A stretch of DNA of 9,904 nt from Hyphomicrobiaceae bacterium (lineage in GTDB: Bacteria > Pseudomonadota > Alphaproteobacteria > Rhizobiales > JAKIUO01), in the NCBI GenBank assembly GCA_021647535.1, contig JAKIUO010000111.1:1-9904 (forward strand), written 5' to 3'. The notes under the pieces were generated by a model, which saw only the letters and a list, made by a program, of their open reading frames with translations, had not been told where the DNA came from and did not search any database. Position numbers and translations under genes: made by a program. This document shows positions 1 through 6,467 of this stretch, piece by piece (within the stretch, counting starts at the first letter, position 1; each line of letters opens with the position of its first letter).

Positions 1-220
1 CAGCGGGCATTTCGGGACTAGTCCCTAAAAACCCAACAATTGGGATTGCACAAGGGTCTCGACCCTTTGCCGCTTTCGCGCGTAGCGAACCGCCGGAGGC
101 ATTCTTTTCTTCTTTTGCGTAACATCATTGGTTAATATTGTTGCACAGACTAGGCGAGGAGCGTACACAAACGAAGCTAAAAATAGGTTTGGTCGGAAAA
201 TGAACGGCAACCTGTTAGCA
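1..220. repeat. Gene-free edge with a cluster of short hairpins
   Basis: No credible coding region was found here. Four short inverted repeats lie in under 80 bases: GGGACTAGTCCC at 14-25 (perfect 12-base palindrome), CCCAA/TTGGG at 32-44, AAGGGTC/GACCCTT at 52-67 with a two-base loop, and TTCGC/GCGAA at 75-89. They are followed by CCGCCGGAGGC at 90-100. On the minus strand the block starts GCCTCCGGCGG and then runs through the hairpins. This resembles, from memory only, dispersed intergenic hairpin repeats seen in some proteobacteria, so a repeat is an inference. It could also hold the terminator of a gene left of the window or of the hydrolase gene reading towards it. From about 105 to 220 I see only AT-rich sequence with no clear signal. 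Confidence 0.4.
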
Positions 221-1213
221 TTAATGAGGCCCTGGACTGGCTTGGTTTTTCAATTTGGACGCATTGCCCTGTGCCGCCTCGCGCCGGATTTGCTCTTTTT
301 TTCTGATCGTCTCGCCATGTTGACGGGCACTTTCCACATGGTTTTCGATAAAGGCACAAATTTTTGGCCAGCCCCCGGAGCGAAACAATCCAAAATGCCC
401 AGCGCCCCTGACCCGTAAAAACTCCTTATCCCCCTTCGCCGCCTCAAACAAACAGCGCCCAAAGGCGATGGGGATAACCTCATCCTCCAGAGAATGGACA
501 ATCAGCAAGGGCGCCGTGACCTTTTTGATATGCTCAACCGAATTGAACTCATCTTTCAAAAATTTATAAGCGGGTATGAAGCGCCATCTGTGGCGTACCA
601 GATCGGCAAGGCTTGTATAAGGGGCTTCAAGCACAAGCGCCCCCACCTCACGCAAAGCAGCGATTTGTACGGCAACGCCAGTGCCCAGAGATTCGCCATA
701 AACAATAATATCTTTGGCAGCGACATTCTGCTGGCGCAAAGCCTCATAGGCCATCAAGGCATCACTCACACTATTACGTTCGGATGGTGATCCCGTGGAC
801 AGACCATATCCCCGGAAACTCGGCATCATCAAGCCGTAGCCATCGCAGACAAAGCGACTGGTCCGCTCCAGTCGGTTTGACAGGTTGCAATTATTGCCAT
901 GCAGATAAAGCAGGGTCGGCATCCCCTTTTGGGGCCGCATCTGCCAGCTCATGATCTGCTCGCCATCCGCGCTGTTCAGCCAGATTTCACGTATGCCCTC
1001 AAGGCGCAGGCTGGCAGGCAACCGATAGCGCCTTGCCGTGGGACGGAAAATAAAGCAGCGTTGGGTCAAATATAAAAGGACGCCAAGCGCATAGACAACA
1101 ATAAACAGCCAAAAGGCGGGCATCCACAGACAGGCCGCCAGCGCCCCCAGCAAAGTCACCGCTCTTGCCGTTTTTAATCCAGCTTCGTCAGAACGAAGTT
1201 CCGTTGCCAGCAC
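221..1213 (-). CDS. Membrane-anchored alpha/beta hydrolase (Bem46/ABHD13-like)
   Basis: A 330-residue serine hydrolase of the alpha/beta fold; the substrate cannot be told from the sequence. The N-terminus has a hydrophobic stretch at about residues 18-50, which probably anchors it in the inner membrane with the hydrolase domain after it. Visible landmarks are the HGN oxyanion region at 105-107, a FRGYG.S.G.PSE strand-loop at 133-145, the nucleophile elbow GESLG with Ser175, the acid in SLEDEV (Asp244) and the base in GAGHFG (His273), so the triad looks complete. The HGN/YRGYG/PSE arrangement is typical of the Bem46/ABHD13-like branch. The last 35 residues are polar and basic and lie outside the fold. 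The start used is GTG, with a GGGGGA element six bases upstream; an ATG at 1227 is out of frame. A GTG 18 codons further in is an alternative start. It is divergent from gloB. Confidence 0.8.
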   Translation of the reverse strand: MLATELRSDEAGLKTARAVTLLGALAACLWMPAFWLFIVVYALGVLLYLTQRCFIFRPTARRYRLPASLRLEGIREIWLNSADGEQIMSWQMRPQKGMPTLLYLHGNNCNLSNRLERTSRFVCDGYGLMMPSFRGYGLSTGSPSERNSVSDALMAYEALRQQNVAAKDIIVYGESLGTGVAVQIAALREVGALVLEAPYTSLADLVRHRWRFIPAYKFLKDEFNSVEHIKKVTAPLLIVHSLEDEVIPIAFGRCLFEAAKGDKEFLRVRGAGHFGLFRSGGWPKICAFIENHVESARQHGETIRKKEQIRREAAQGNASKLKNQASPGPH

Positions 1214-1290
1214 ACCTCTTCCCCCATGATTGCCTCAAGGACCAAAACCCCATTAACTCGAACCTGGCCCTATGCAAACAGAGTGCTCGT

Positions 1291-1319
1291 CTATAAAGTT
1301 AAAACCACATCGAATGCAA
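1291..1319 (-). promoter_or_regulatory. Possible sigma70-type promoter for the hydrolase gene
   Basis: On the minus strand, TTGCAT (1314-1319) and TTATAG (1291-1296) are separated by exactly 17 bases, a fair match to a housekeeping -35/-10 pair. It would give a leader of about 70 bases before the GTG at 1213. The rest of the 285-base divergent gap (1214-1498) must also hold the gloB promoter, for which I see only weak pairs, such as TTGCCC at 1387 with TACTAT at 1413 at a 20-base spacing. This is pattern matching only. Confidence 0.3.
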
Positions 1320-1498
1320 GCCAGTGCACAGGTGCAAATTGACGCAAATAGAGCGGGTATCAAGCCATCTGAGTAGCGGGTTTTACTTGCCCAAATCCTT
1401 TTTCTACTGCCCTACTATAAGCTGAATATCTGAATTTAGGCCATGGCAGACAGCAATAATCTAAAATTACAGACCTGTTTTCAAGGAGTTGGTTAATA

Positions 1499-2269
1499 AT
1501 GAGCAGAATGGAGGTTGCCCAGTTCCGCTGCCGCTCGGACAATTTTGGCTTGTTATTGCACGACCCGGCAAGCGGTCTTACCGCTGCCATTGACACGCCG
1601 GATGGAGAGGTGATCTGGCGCGAGCTGCAAAGCCGCAACTGGCAGTTGAGTCATATTTTCAATACGCACCACCACTATGATCATGTGCCGGGAAATGAAA
1701 TGCTCAAAGAGCGCACGGGGTGCACAATTGTTGGTGCCAAAATAGACGCCCACCGCATCCCCGGTATTGATCTGCAGCTGACAGACGGCGAGCAATATCT
1801 GTTCGGCAATCAGGCAATCACAATGATCGAAACGCCAGGACATACGATGGGCTCTGTTTGCTATTTTGTGCAAGAAGATCGCTTCTTATTCACCGGTGAT
1901 ACGCTGTTTTCCATGGGCTGTGGACGCCTGATGGAAGGTTCAGCGCAGACCATGTGGCATTCACTGCAAAAAATAATGGCTTTGCCGGAAGATACGAAAA
2001 TCTATTGTGGTCATGAATATACATTGACCAATGCCGAATTTGCTTTGGAAATCGAGCCCGGCAACAAGGCCCTGCAAGCGCGAGCCAATAAGGTCAGGGA
2101 ATTGCGGCGTGCTCGTCAAGACACTCTGCCGGTCAGCCTTTCTAGCGAAAAAGCAACAAATCCGTTCCTGCGCCCTGATAGCGCTGAAATCCAGAAATAT
2201 TTCAATCTGCAAGGGGCCTCAAAAACAGAAATATTTGCCGCCATCCGAACGCACAAAAACCAGTTTTAG
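1499..2269 (+). CDS. gloB: Hydroxyacylglutathione hydrolase (glyoxalase II)
   Basis: A 256-residue cytosolic metallo-hydrolase that splits S-D-lactoylglutathione into D-lactate and glutathione, the second step of methylglyoxal detoxification. The metallo-beta-lactamase metal site is complete: THHHYDH at 56-62 (His57, His59, Asp61, His62), His115 in TPGHT, bridging Asp134 in FTGDT and His172 in CGHEYT. The GCGRLMEGSAQTMW stretch (140-153) and the C-terminal helical substrate domain, with NPFLR near residue 228, are typical of true glyoxalase II rather than other beta-lactamase-fold enzymes. Length matches the family norm of about 250-260. The start is supported by AAGGAG at 1483-1488, ten bases upstream; Met4 is a less likely alternative. 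The gene stands alone on its strand, and its stop codon overlaps the stop of the pilin gene coming the other way. Confidence 0.95.
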   Translation: MSRMEVAQFRCRSDNFGLLLHDPASGLTAAIDTPDGEVIWRELQSRNWQLSHIFNTHHHYDHVPGNEMLKERTGCTIVGAKIDAHRIPGIDLQLTDGEQYLFGNQAITMIETPGHTMGSVCYFVQEDRFLFTGDTLFSMGCGRLMEGSAQTMWHSLQKIMALPEDTKIYCGHEYTLTNAEFALEIEPGNKALQARANKVRELRRARQDTLPVSLSSEKATNPFLRPDSAEIQKYFNLQGASKTEIFAAIRTHKNQF

Positions 2270-2463
2270 GCGAGCGCTGAAATCACCTCGGTCTTGATCG
2301 TCTCAAACATGGTTTTGATCGAACTCGTCATATTGTAGATGGACAGATAAATAGCCAGAAAGATCCCCGCAGCAATCAAGGCGTACTCAATAGCTGTTGC
2401 GCCGCGTTCATCAAGCGTGAAAGCGCGCACAAAACCTCTAATATCGGACGGTCTGGCAAGCAT
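2266..2463 (-). CDS. flp: Flp/Fap-type type IVb pilin subunit, orphan
   Basis: A 65-residue prepilin-like protein. A basic leader (1-21) ends in DERG, followed by ATAIEYALIAAG and a hydrophobic helix to about residue 43. This is the Flp class III signature: prepilin peptidase would cut after Gly21, and Glu26-Tyr27 form the Glu-Tyr pair typical of Flp pilins. The mature protein would be 44 residues, ending in a short amphipathic tail. Flp subunits normally assemble into tight-adherence pili made by a tad/cpa cluster, but none of those genes is in this window. Start ATG has AGGA six bases upstream (on the minus strand AAGGACAAAAAATG). The gene lies 23 bases after the NUDIX gene and its TAA overlaps the gloB stop by two bases. 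It could be a true pilin exported by a tad system elsewhere, or a leftover copy. Confidence 0.85.
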   Translation of the reverse strand: MLARPSDIRGFVRAFTLDERGATAIEYALIAAGIFLAIYLSIYNMTSSIKTMFETIKTEVISALA

Positions 2464-2486
2464 TTTTTGTCCTTTTTTCCTGCAAG

Positions 2487-2906
2487 CTATAACAGATCAA
2501 ACAACATCGCCACCAGCGGCTCATCGGCAGGCGGCATCTCATAAGAACGCAACTCGTCAAGGCGTGCCCAGACCAGTTTTTGTCCCTCAAGCGGCCTTAC
2601 CGTGCCCTCCCACCGGCGCGCCACAAAAAGCGGCATCAGCAGATGGAAATCCTCATAGACATGACTGGCAAAGGTCAACGGGGCCAGACACGGTGCCTTC
2701 ACCTCGATGCCGAGCTCTTCATGCAGCTCCCGAATGATACAGGCTTCAGGGCTTTCTCCCTGCTCTAGCTTGCCACCCGGAAACTCCCACAAGCCAGCCA
2801 TTCCACGCCCAACGGGGCGCTGCGCCAGCAATATTTTGCCATCCACATCCACAAGCACACAAGCCACCACTAAAAGTAATGGCAAGGAACTATTGTCGCT
2901 CATCAT
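2487..2906 (-). CDS. mutT: NUDIX hydrolase, MutT-like (probable 8-oxo-dGTP diphosphatase)
   Basis: A 139-residue NUDIX pyrophosphohydrolase. The full NUDIX box GX5EX7REUXEEXGU is present at residues 45-67 (GKLEQGE at 45-51, then RELHEELGI at 59-67), which binds the metal and catalyses hydrolysis of a nucleoside diphosphate linked to another group. The N-terminal ACVLVDVDGKILLAQRP and GLWEFPGG before the box are the pattern of MutT/NudG-type enzymes that sanitise 8-oxo-dGTP or related oxidised nucleotides, so that role is likely but inferred. Length fits MutT (about 130-140). Two ATG codons lie in tandem; the first (2906) has AGGA eight bases upstream and is preferred. It follows argJ on the same strand by 47 bases, and mutT next to argJ is, from memory, a frequent neighbourhood in alphaproteobacteria. 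The short gap before it is very AT-rich and could hold a promoter of its own. Confidence 0.88.
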   Translation of the reverse strand: MMSDNSSLPLLLVVACVLVDVDGKILLAQRPVGRGMAGLWEFPGGKLEQGESPEACIIRELHEELGIEVKAPCLAPLTFASHVYEDFHLLMPLFVARRWEGTVRPLEGQKLVWARLDELRSYEMPPADEPLVAMLFDLL

Positions 2907-2953
2907 GCATAAAATCCTTTAAGATGAAGATAATAATCATATATAACAAGTCA

Positions 2954-4180
2954 CTAACTGCGATAATCAGCGTTAATGGAAATATATTCATGGGTGAGGT
3001 CGCAGGTCCAGACCATAGCCTTTCCTGCGCCAAGGCCCAGCTCCACCCTGATGACGATCTTCGAGCCCTTCATATAGCCAGCCCCTCGGTCCTCGCTATA
3101 GTCCGGGGCGACTTCGCCATCTCGTGCCACCTCTATATCACCAAACCAGATGCCCAGCCGGTCACGATCCGCCTCTTCACCAGCCTTGCCCACCGCCATG
3201 ATGATACGGCCCCAATTGGGGTCTTCTCCGGCCATCGCCGTTTTGACCAGTGGCGAATTGGCGATGGATAGCGCAATGGTTTTGGCGGCAGCATCGCTTT
3301 GTGCCCCTTTGACCTGCACTTCGATAAATTTGCTGATGCCCTCGCCATCCTTGACGATCTGCTGGGCCAGATCGAGCAGAACCTCGAAAAGCACCGCCCG
3401 AAACACCTCCAGCCGCTGGTCTTCAAGCGTTTCAAGCGGAGCAATATCGGCTTTACCGGTAGCGAACACCAACAGCGTATCCGAGGTCGAGGTGTCGCTG
3501 TCCACCGTGATGGCGTTAAAGCTGCCAACCACCAGTTCACTGCACAAGGATTGCAAAACCTCTTGCGCAATCGGCGCATCGGTAAAGACAAAAGACAGCA
3601 TGGTGGCCATATCCGGCGCAATCATGCCTGAGCCCTTGGCAAAGCCGTTAATGCGCACATCAACCCCGTCAATCTGCACCGTGCGGGTGGACAGCTTGGC
3701 AAAGGTATCCGTCGTCATGATGGTTTGCGCCGCATCATGCCAGCCATCAGCATGGGCCTGTGTGGCCAGACCCCCCAGAAAATGCGTAAAAATCCCGGGG
3801 TCGAGCGCTTCGCCGATCACCCCCGTTGAGGCAATCATCACCTCTTTGGGCGCACAGCCCACCGCTTTGGCCGCCTCGATTGCCGTCACCTCAACGGCTT
3901 TTTGCCCTTTCATACCGGTAAAGGCATTGGCGTTGCCCGAATTGACCACCAGCGCCCGCGCCTTGCCATGCGTAAGCTGCGTGCGGCACCAATCGATCGC
4001 ACTGGAGCAGGTTTTGGACTGGGTCAGCGTCCCCGCCACCACAGTATTTTCCGGCAACAGACACAGCATCAGGTCTTTGCGACCTTTATAGCGAATACCT
4101 GCTTCCATCGAGGCAAAACGAACCCCTGATAAGGAGGGCATCTGACAAAGTTCAGCTGGTGCGAATGGCGAGATCTTCAT
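2954..4180 (-). CDS. argJ: Bifunctional ornithine acetyltransferase / N-acetylglutamate synthase
   Basis: A 408-residue enzyme of arginine biosynthesis that moves the acetyl group from N-acetylornithine to glutamate, regenerating N-acetylglutamate. In many bacteria it also makes N-acetylglutamate from acetyl-CoA; whether this one does both cannot be read from sequence. ArgJ cleaves itself into alpha and beta chains: KGSGMIAPDMATML at 182-195 gives the Ala192-Thr193 cut, Thr193 becoming the nucleophile. The oxyanion pair is in ASTGVIG (Thr119-Gly120). NSGNANAFTG (80-89) and EDPNWGRI near the C-terminus are also conserved, and the end, NADYRS, is typical of alphaproteobacterial ArgJ. The open frame extends to 4609, but the start at 4180 is chosen because AGGGGA lies just upstream, MKISPFAP matches the family, and the longer form would run across cnoX. 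It is first in the argJ-mutT-flp run and divergent from cnoX. Confidence 0.95.
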   Translation of the reverse strand: MKISPFAPAELCQMPSLSGVRFASMEAGIRYKGRKDLMLCLLPENTVVAGTLTQSKTCSSAIDWCRTQLTHGKARALVVNSGNANAFTGMKGQKAVEVTAIEAAKAVGCAPKEVMIASTGVIGEALDPGIFTHFLGGLATQAHADGWHDAAQTIMTTDTFAKLSTRTVQIDGVDVRINGFAKGSGMIAPDMATMLSFVFTDAPIAQEVLQSLCSELVVGSFNAITVDSDTSTSDTLLVFATGKADIAPLETLEDQRLEVFRAVLFEVLLDLAQQIVKDGEGISKFIEVQVKGAQSDAAAKTIALSIANSPLVKTAMAGEDPNWGRIIMAVGKAGEEADRDRLGIWFGDIEVARDGEVAPDYSEDRGAGYMKGSKIVIRVELGLGAGKAMVWTCDLTHEYISINADYRS

Positions 4181-4215
4181 CCCGGTCCCCTTTTCATCAC
4201 TTTTTTCGATTGTCG

Positions 4216-4245
4216 CTAATATGCCGACCTTGCAAAAATGCGCAA
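4216..4245 (-). promoter_or_regulatory. Possible argJ promoter in the argJ-cnoX gap
   Basis: On the minus strand, TTGCGC (4240-4245) and TATTAG (4216-4221) are 18 bases apart and would place transcription start about 28 bases before the argJ ATG. The -35 element sits in a small inverted repeat, CTTGC (4229-4233) and GCAAG (4242-4246), which could be an operator or could be chance. The cnoX promoter must lie in the same 151-base gap, but I see no clean hexamer pair for it. Confidence 0.3.
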
Positions 4246-4331
4246 GAAGTACCATTGTTTTTTCAAAGATCAGACAGGCAAATCCAGCAGTAGCAAAAAG
4301 AGGCCTGCAACGCAAAAATGAGGCAATATAT

Positions 4332-5228
4332 ATGAATTCTCCTGATAACTCTGGTGGCAGCGCTTTTGTCAAGGACAGCGACACCGACAATTTCATCACC
4401 GATGTCATCGAACTATCGAAAGAAGTGCCGGTGATTGTCGATTTCTGGGCCCCATGGTGTGGCCCGTGCAAGCAACTCGGTCCAGCCCTTGAAAAAGTCG
4501 TCAATGAGATGGGCGGCACGGTGCGCATGGTCAAGGTCAATGTCGACGAGAACCAGTCTTTGGCCGGGCAGATGGGCGTGCAGTCGATCCCCGCCGTTTT
4601 TGCCTTCAAGGATGGTCAACCGGTCGATGGCTTCATGGGCGCTCTACCTGAAAGCGAAATAAAAGCCTTTATCGAAAAGCTCGGCGTTGCCGCTGCGCCG
4701 TCTCCTGAAGGTCCTGATATTGAAGCGGCCAAAGCGGCGCTGGAAGAAGGTGATCTGGAAAACGCCGCCAAGGGCTTTGTTGCCGTGCTCAAAGAAGACA
4801 AGGAAAATATCGACGCGGTCGCCGGTCTGGCTGTCATTCATCTGGAAATGGGCGCCCCCCCCGAAGCCCGCCGGACCATTGAACTGCTGCCCGACGACAA
4901 GCAAAAAGATCCACTCCTTGGTCCTGTGCTGGCCCGTATCGAGCTGGCCGAAAAAGCCGCAGATCTTGGTGAAACCGGTGATCTGGCCGCCAAAGTTGCC
5001 AGCGATCCCAATGATCACCAGGCCCGTTTTGACCTCGCTCTGGCGCTCAGTGCTGCTGGAGACCGGGGAGATGCCGTTGATCATCTTCTCGAAATCATCA
5101 AACGCAAGAATGACTGGAACGAAGGGGCGGCGCGCCAGCAGCTCTTGCAACTGTTTGAAGCCTGGGGCCCCGCCGACCCCGTCACCATTGAAGGACGCCG
5201 CCAGCTGTCGATTGTGCTGTTCTCCTAG
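4332..5228 (+). CDS. cnoX: Chaperedoxin CnoX (YbbN-like thioredoxin-TPR protein)
   Basis: A 298-residue cytosolic protein with an N-terminal thioredoxin domain (about 15-130) and a C-terminal helical TPR region (about 140-298). The thioredoxin site is intact: DFWAPWCGPCKQL, with Cys43 and Cys46, and the cis-proline loop is in QSIPAVFAF. CnoX proteins hold unfolding clients and protect cysteines during stress, passing clients to GroEL or DnaK. The E. coli form lacks the CXXC pair, while alphaproteobacterial forms such as that of Caulobacter keep WCGPC and have thioredoxin activity, which this sequence matches. The reading frame is open from 4221, but the start at 4332 is preferred: GAGG lies eight bases upstream and the protein then aligns with the family. 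The next gene follows after 57 bases and is probably co-transcribed. Confidence 0.92.
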   Translation: MNSPDNSGGSAFVKDSDTDNFITDVIELSKEVPVIVDFWAPWCGPCKQLGPALEKVVNEMGGTVRMVKVNVDENQSLAGQMGVQSIPAVFAFKDGQPVDGFMGALPESEIKAFIEKLGVAAAPSPEGPDIEAAKAALEEGDLENAAKGFVAVLKEDKENIDAVAGLAVIHLEMGAPPEARRTIELLPDDKQKDPLLGPVLARIELAEKAADLGETGDLAAKVASDPNDHQARFDLALALSAAGDRGDAVDHLLEIIKRKNDWNEGAARQQLLQLFEAWGPADPVTIEGRRQLSIVLFS

Positions 5229-5285
5229 CGGCCCGCCCAAACAGACGGCAAAGCCATTTGACCCTGAACTCATAAAGGAAATAAC

Positions 5286-6005
5286 GTGTTATCAGAACGC
5301 TATAACAAGCTGAGTGATCTACCCAAAACTTTGCCCTTGTTTCCTTTGCGCGGCGTCATATTGTTGCCGCGCACCACTCTGCCCTTCAATATTTTCGAGC
5401 CGCGCTACCTGGAAATGATTGACCATGTGCTGGCCGGCAATCGCCTTATCGGCCTCATCCAGCCCTACACGCACCACCCCACTACCAGCGATATTGACGG
5501 GCCAAAAGAACTGCAAGTGGAGCGCTATCAAAGTCCGCAAGATCGCACATGGCCGTTGCGCGGGGCGGGCTGTATTGGTCGTCTGACCTCATTTGAGGAA
5601 CAAGAAGACGGCCACCTGTCCATAAATCTCACCGGCATTTGCCGATTCAAACGGGGGGAGGAAACGGATGTCAGCCAACCCTGGCGCATCTGCAATATTG
5701 ACCCAACCCCTTATATATCTGATCTGCAGGCCGATCAGGGCGAACAGGATGTGGACCGCGACAAGCTTTTGAAACTGTTGCGGCTCTACCTGGATGCCCA
5801 TGACATGAATGCTGACTGGCGCTCCATTCATCGCTCGTCAACCGCTCATCTGGTCAATACCCTATCCATCCACAGCCCCTATGGCAGCGAAGAAAAGCAG
5901 GCCCTGCAAGAAGCCCCGGACCTTAAATCACGCGCCGAAATGCTGATGGCGCTGGCCGAAATGGAACTGGCCAGCAAAAATGAAGGCGGCGGCACCTTGC
6001 AATAA
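5286..6005 (+). CDS. Stand-alone Lon substrate-binding-domain protein
   Basis: A 239-residue protein made only of the Lon N-terminal (substrate-binding, PF02190-type) domain. The diagnostic opening is LPLFPLRGVILLPRTTLPFN (16-35), followed by IFEPRYLEMIDHVL, a GLIQP strand and GCIGRLTSFEEQEDG. There is no AAA+ ATPase module and no protease domain, so it cannot be a Lon protease itself; it may bind proteins or act as an adaptor, but the function of this family is not established. The start is GTG at 5286 with AAGGA six bases upstream. In alphaproteobacteria this gene usually sits directly after the cnoX-type thioredoxin gene, often with a small Trm112-type zinc protein next; the pairing holds here but no Trm112 gene follows. 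Confidence 0.9.
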   Translation: MLSERYNKLSDLPKTLPLFPLRGVILLPRTTLPFNIFEPRYLEMIDHVLAGNRLIGLIQPYTHHPTTSDIDGPKELQVERYQSPQDRTWPLRGAGCIGRLTSFEEQEDGHLSINLTGICRFKRGEETDVSQPWRICNIDPTPYISDLQADQGEQDVDRDKLLKLLRLYLDAHDMNADWRSIHRSSTAHLVNTLSIHSPYGSEEKQALQEAPDLKSRAEMLMALAEMELASKNEGGGTLQ

Positions 6006-6051
6006 GGGCAAGCCATACAGATAATACGCTCACTCTTTCCTTGCACATCTC

Positions 6052-6078
6052 AAAAGCCTGTTTTCCTTCCCGGCTTTT
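6052..6078 (+). terminator. Possible intrinsic terminator after the Lon-domain gene
   Basis: AAAAGCC (6052-6058) pairs with GGCTTTT (6072-6078) across a 13-base pyrimidine-rich loop, about 50 bases past the stop codon. The stem has only three G-C pairs and its T run is part of the stem, so termination would be weak. It would separate the cnoX pair from the downstream membrane-protein/ETF run. Confidence 0.35.
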
Positions 6079-6090
6079 ATGTTATATACT
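6061..6090 (+). promoter_or_regulatory. Possible promoter for the HIG1-rhomboid-etf run
   Basis: TATACT at 6085-6090 is a good -10 hexamer in the 210-base gap before the twin-membrane-protein gene. The -35 region TTTTCC at 6061-6066, at an 18-base spacing, is poor. It would give a leader of about 120 bases. I see no open reading frame or recognisable riboswitch in that leader. Confidence 0.25.
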
Positions 6091-6215
6091 CAACACAATC
6101 GAAAACCCAAAAAAGGTTGCGAAAAACCGTTGTCCGATCAAAGAGGTTCACCCGTCGGCAGCCAAATCGCTTGTAGCCGCTGGCTATAGTTGATGCGAAA
6201 AGGGAAAAACACTTT

Positions 6216-6407
6216 ATGTCTTACATTGTTAGCTACCTTATTATTATTGCCATTCTTCTGGTTGCCGCCATCCTGCTTGCAGGGCTCCTCAACATGGCAC
6301 GCAAGGGCTCACTTGGCCTGTCTCAACAGCTCATGCGCTGGCGGGTCGGTGTACAATTTCTGGCGGTTTGTCTCATCATGGTGAGTTTTTACCTGTCTGG
6401 CACTTAA
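6216..6407 (+). CDS. HIG1-like twin-transmembrane protein
   Basis: A 63-residue inner-membrane protein with two hydrophobic helices, about 4-24 and 44-61, joined by a basic loop. The loop and second helix read NMARKGSLGLSQQLMRWRV, the N-M-x-R-x-G-S...S-Q-x-L-M-R-W-R-V pattern of HIG1-domain proteins. Eukaryotic HIG1 proteins (Rcf1/HIGD) assist cytochrome oxidase and supercomplex assembly; in bacteria the role is not established and I infer only a respiratory-membrane link. The ATG at 6216 has AGGGA ten bases upstream, a slightly long spacing. A 64-codon frame starting at 6190 overlaps it in another frame and lacks this motif. The gene lies 60 bases before the rhomboid gene on the same strand and close to etfBA, a neighbourhood I remember from other alphaproteobacteria. 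Confidence 0.85.
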   Translation: MSYIVSYLIIIAILLVAAILLAGLLNMARKGSLGLSQQLMRWRVGVQFLAVCLIMVSFYLSGT

Positions 6408-6467
6408 AAAGCCTCGGCCTCCCTCCTCCCCTGATATGCCCTGCCCTGTTGGTCTCAAGGAACAAAT

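Noticed and set aside
25..210. A 61-codon minus-strand frame in the left edge
   Set aside because: It runs through the hairpin cluster, has no domain and no ribosome-binding site I can see; better explained as non-coding repeat sequence.
3150..4091. A 313-codon open frame on the plus strand opposite argJ
   Set aside because: It is rich in Ser, Ala and Thr with no family motif, lies wholly antisense to a clearly real argJ, and is the usual mirror frame of a GC-biased gene.
4181..4609. N-terminal extension of argJ up to 4609
   Set aside because: The extra 143 codons have no ArgJ similarity, would overlap the start of cnoX, and the internal ATG at 4180 has a good ribosome site and the family N-terminus.
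4644..5273. A 209-codon minus-strand frame opposite cnoX
   Set aside because: Low-complexity Gly/Phe-rich translation with no motif, fully antisense to cnoX.
6041..6090. TTGCAC at 6041 as a -35 element for TATACT at 6085
   Set aside because: The spacing of 38 bases is far too long for a sigma70 promoter, so only the -10 element was kept as a weak candidate.
6190..6384. A 64-codon frame overlapping the HIG1-like gene
   Set aside because: It has a hydrophobic start but lacks the HIG1 motif and a good ribosome site; the frame starting at 6216 carries the conserved motif.
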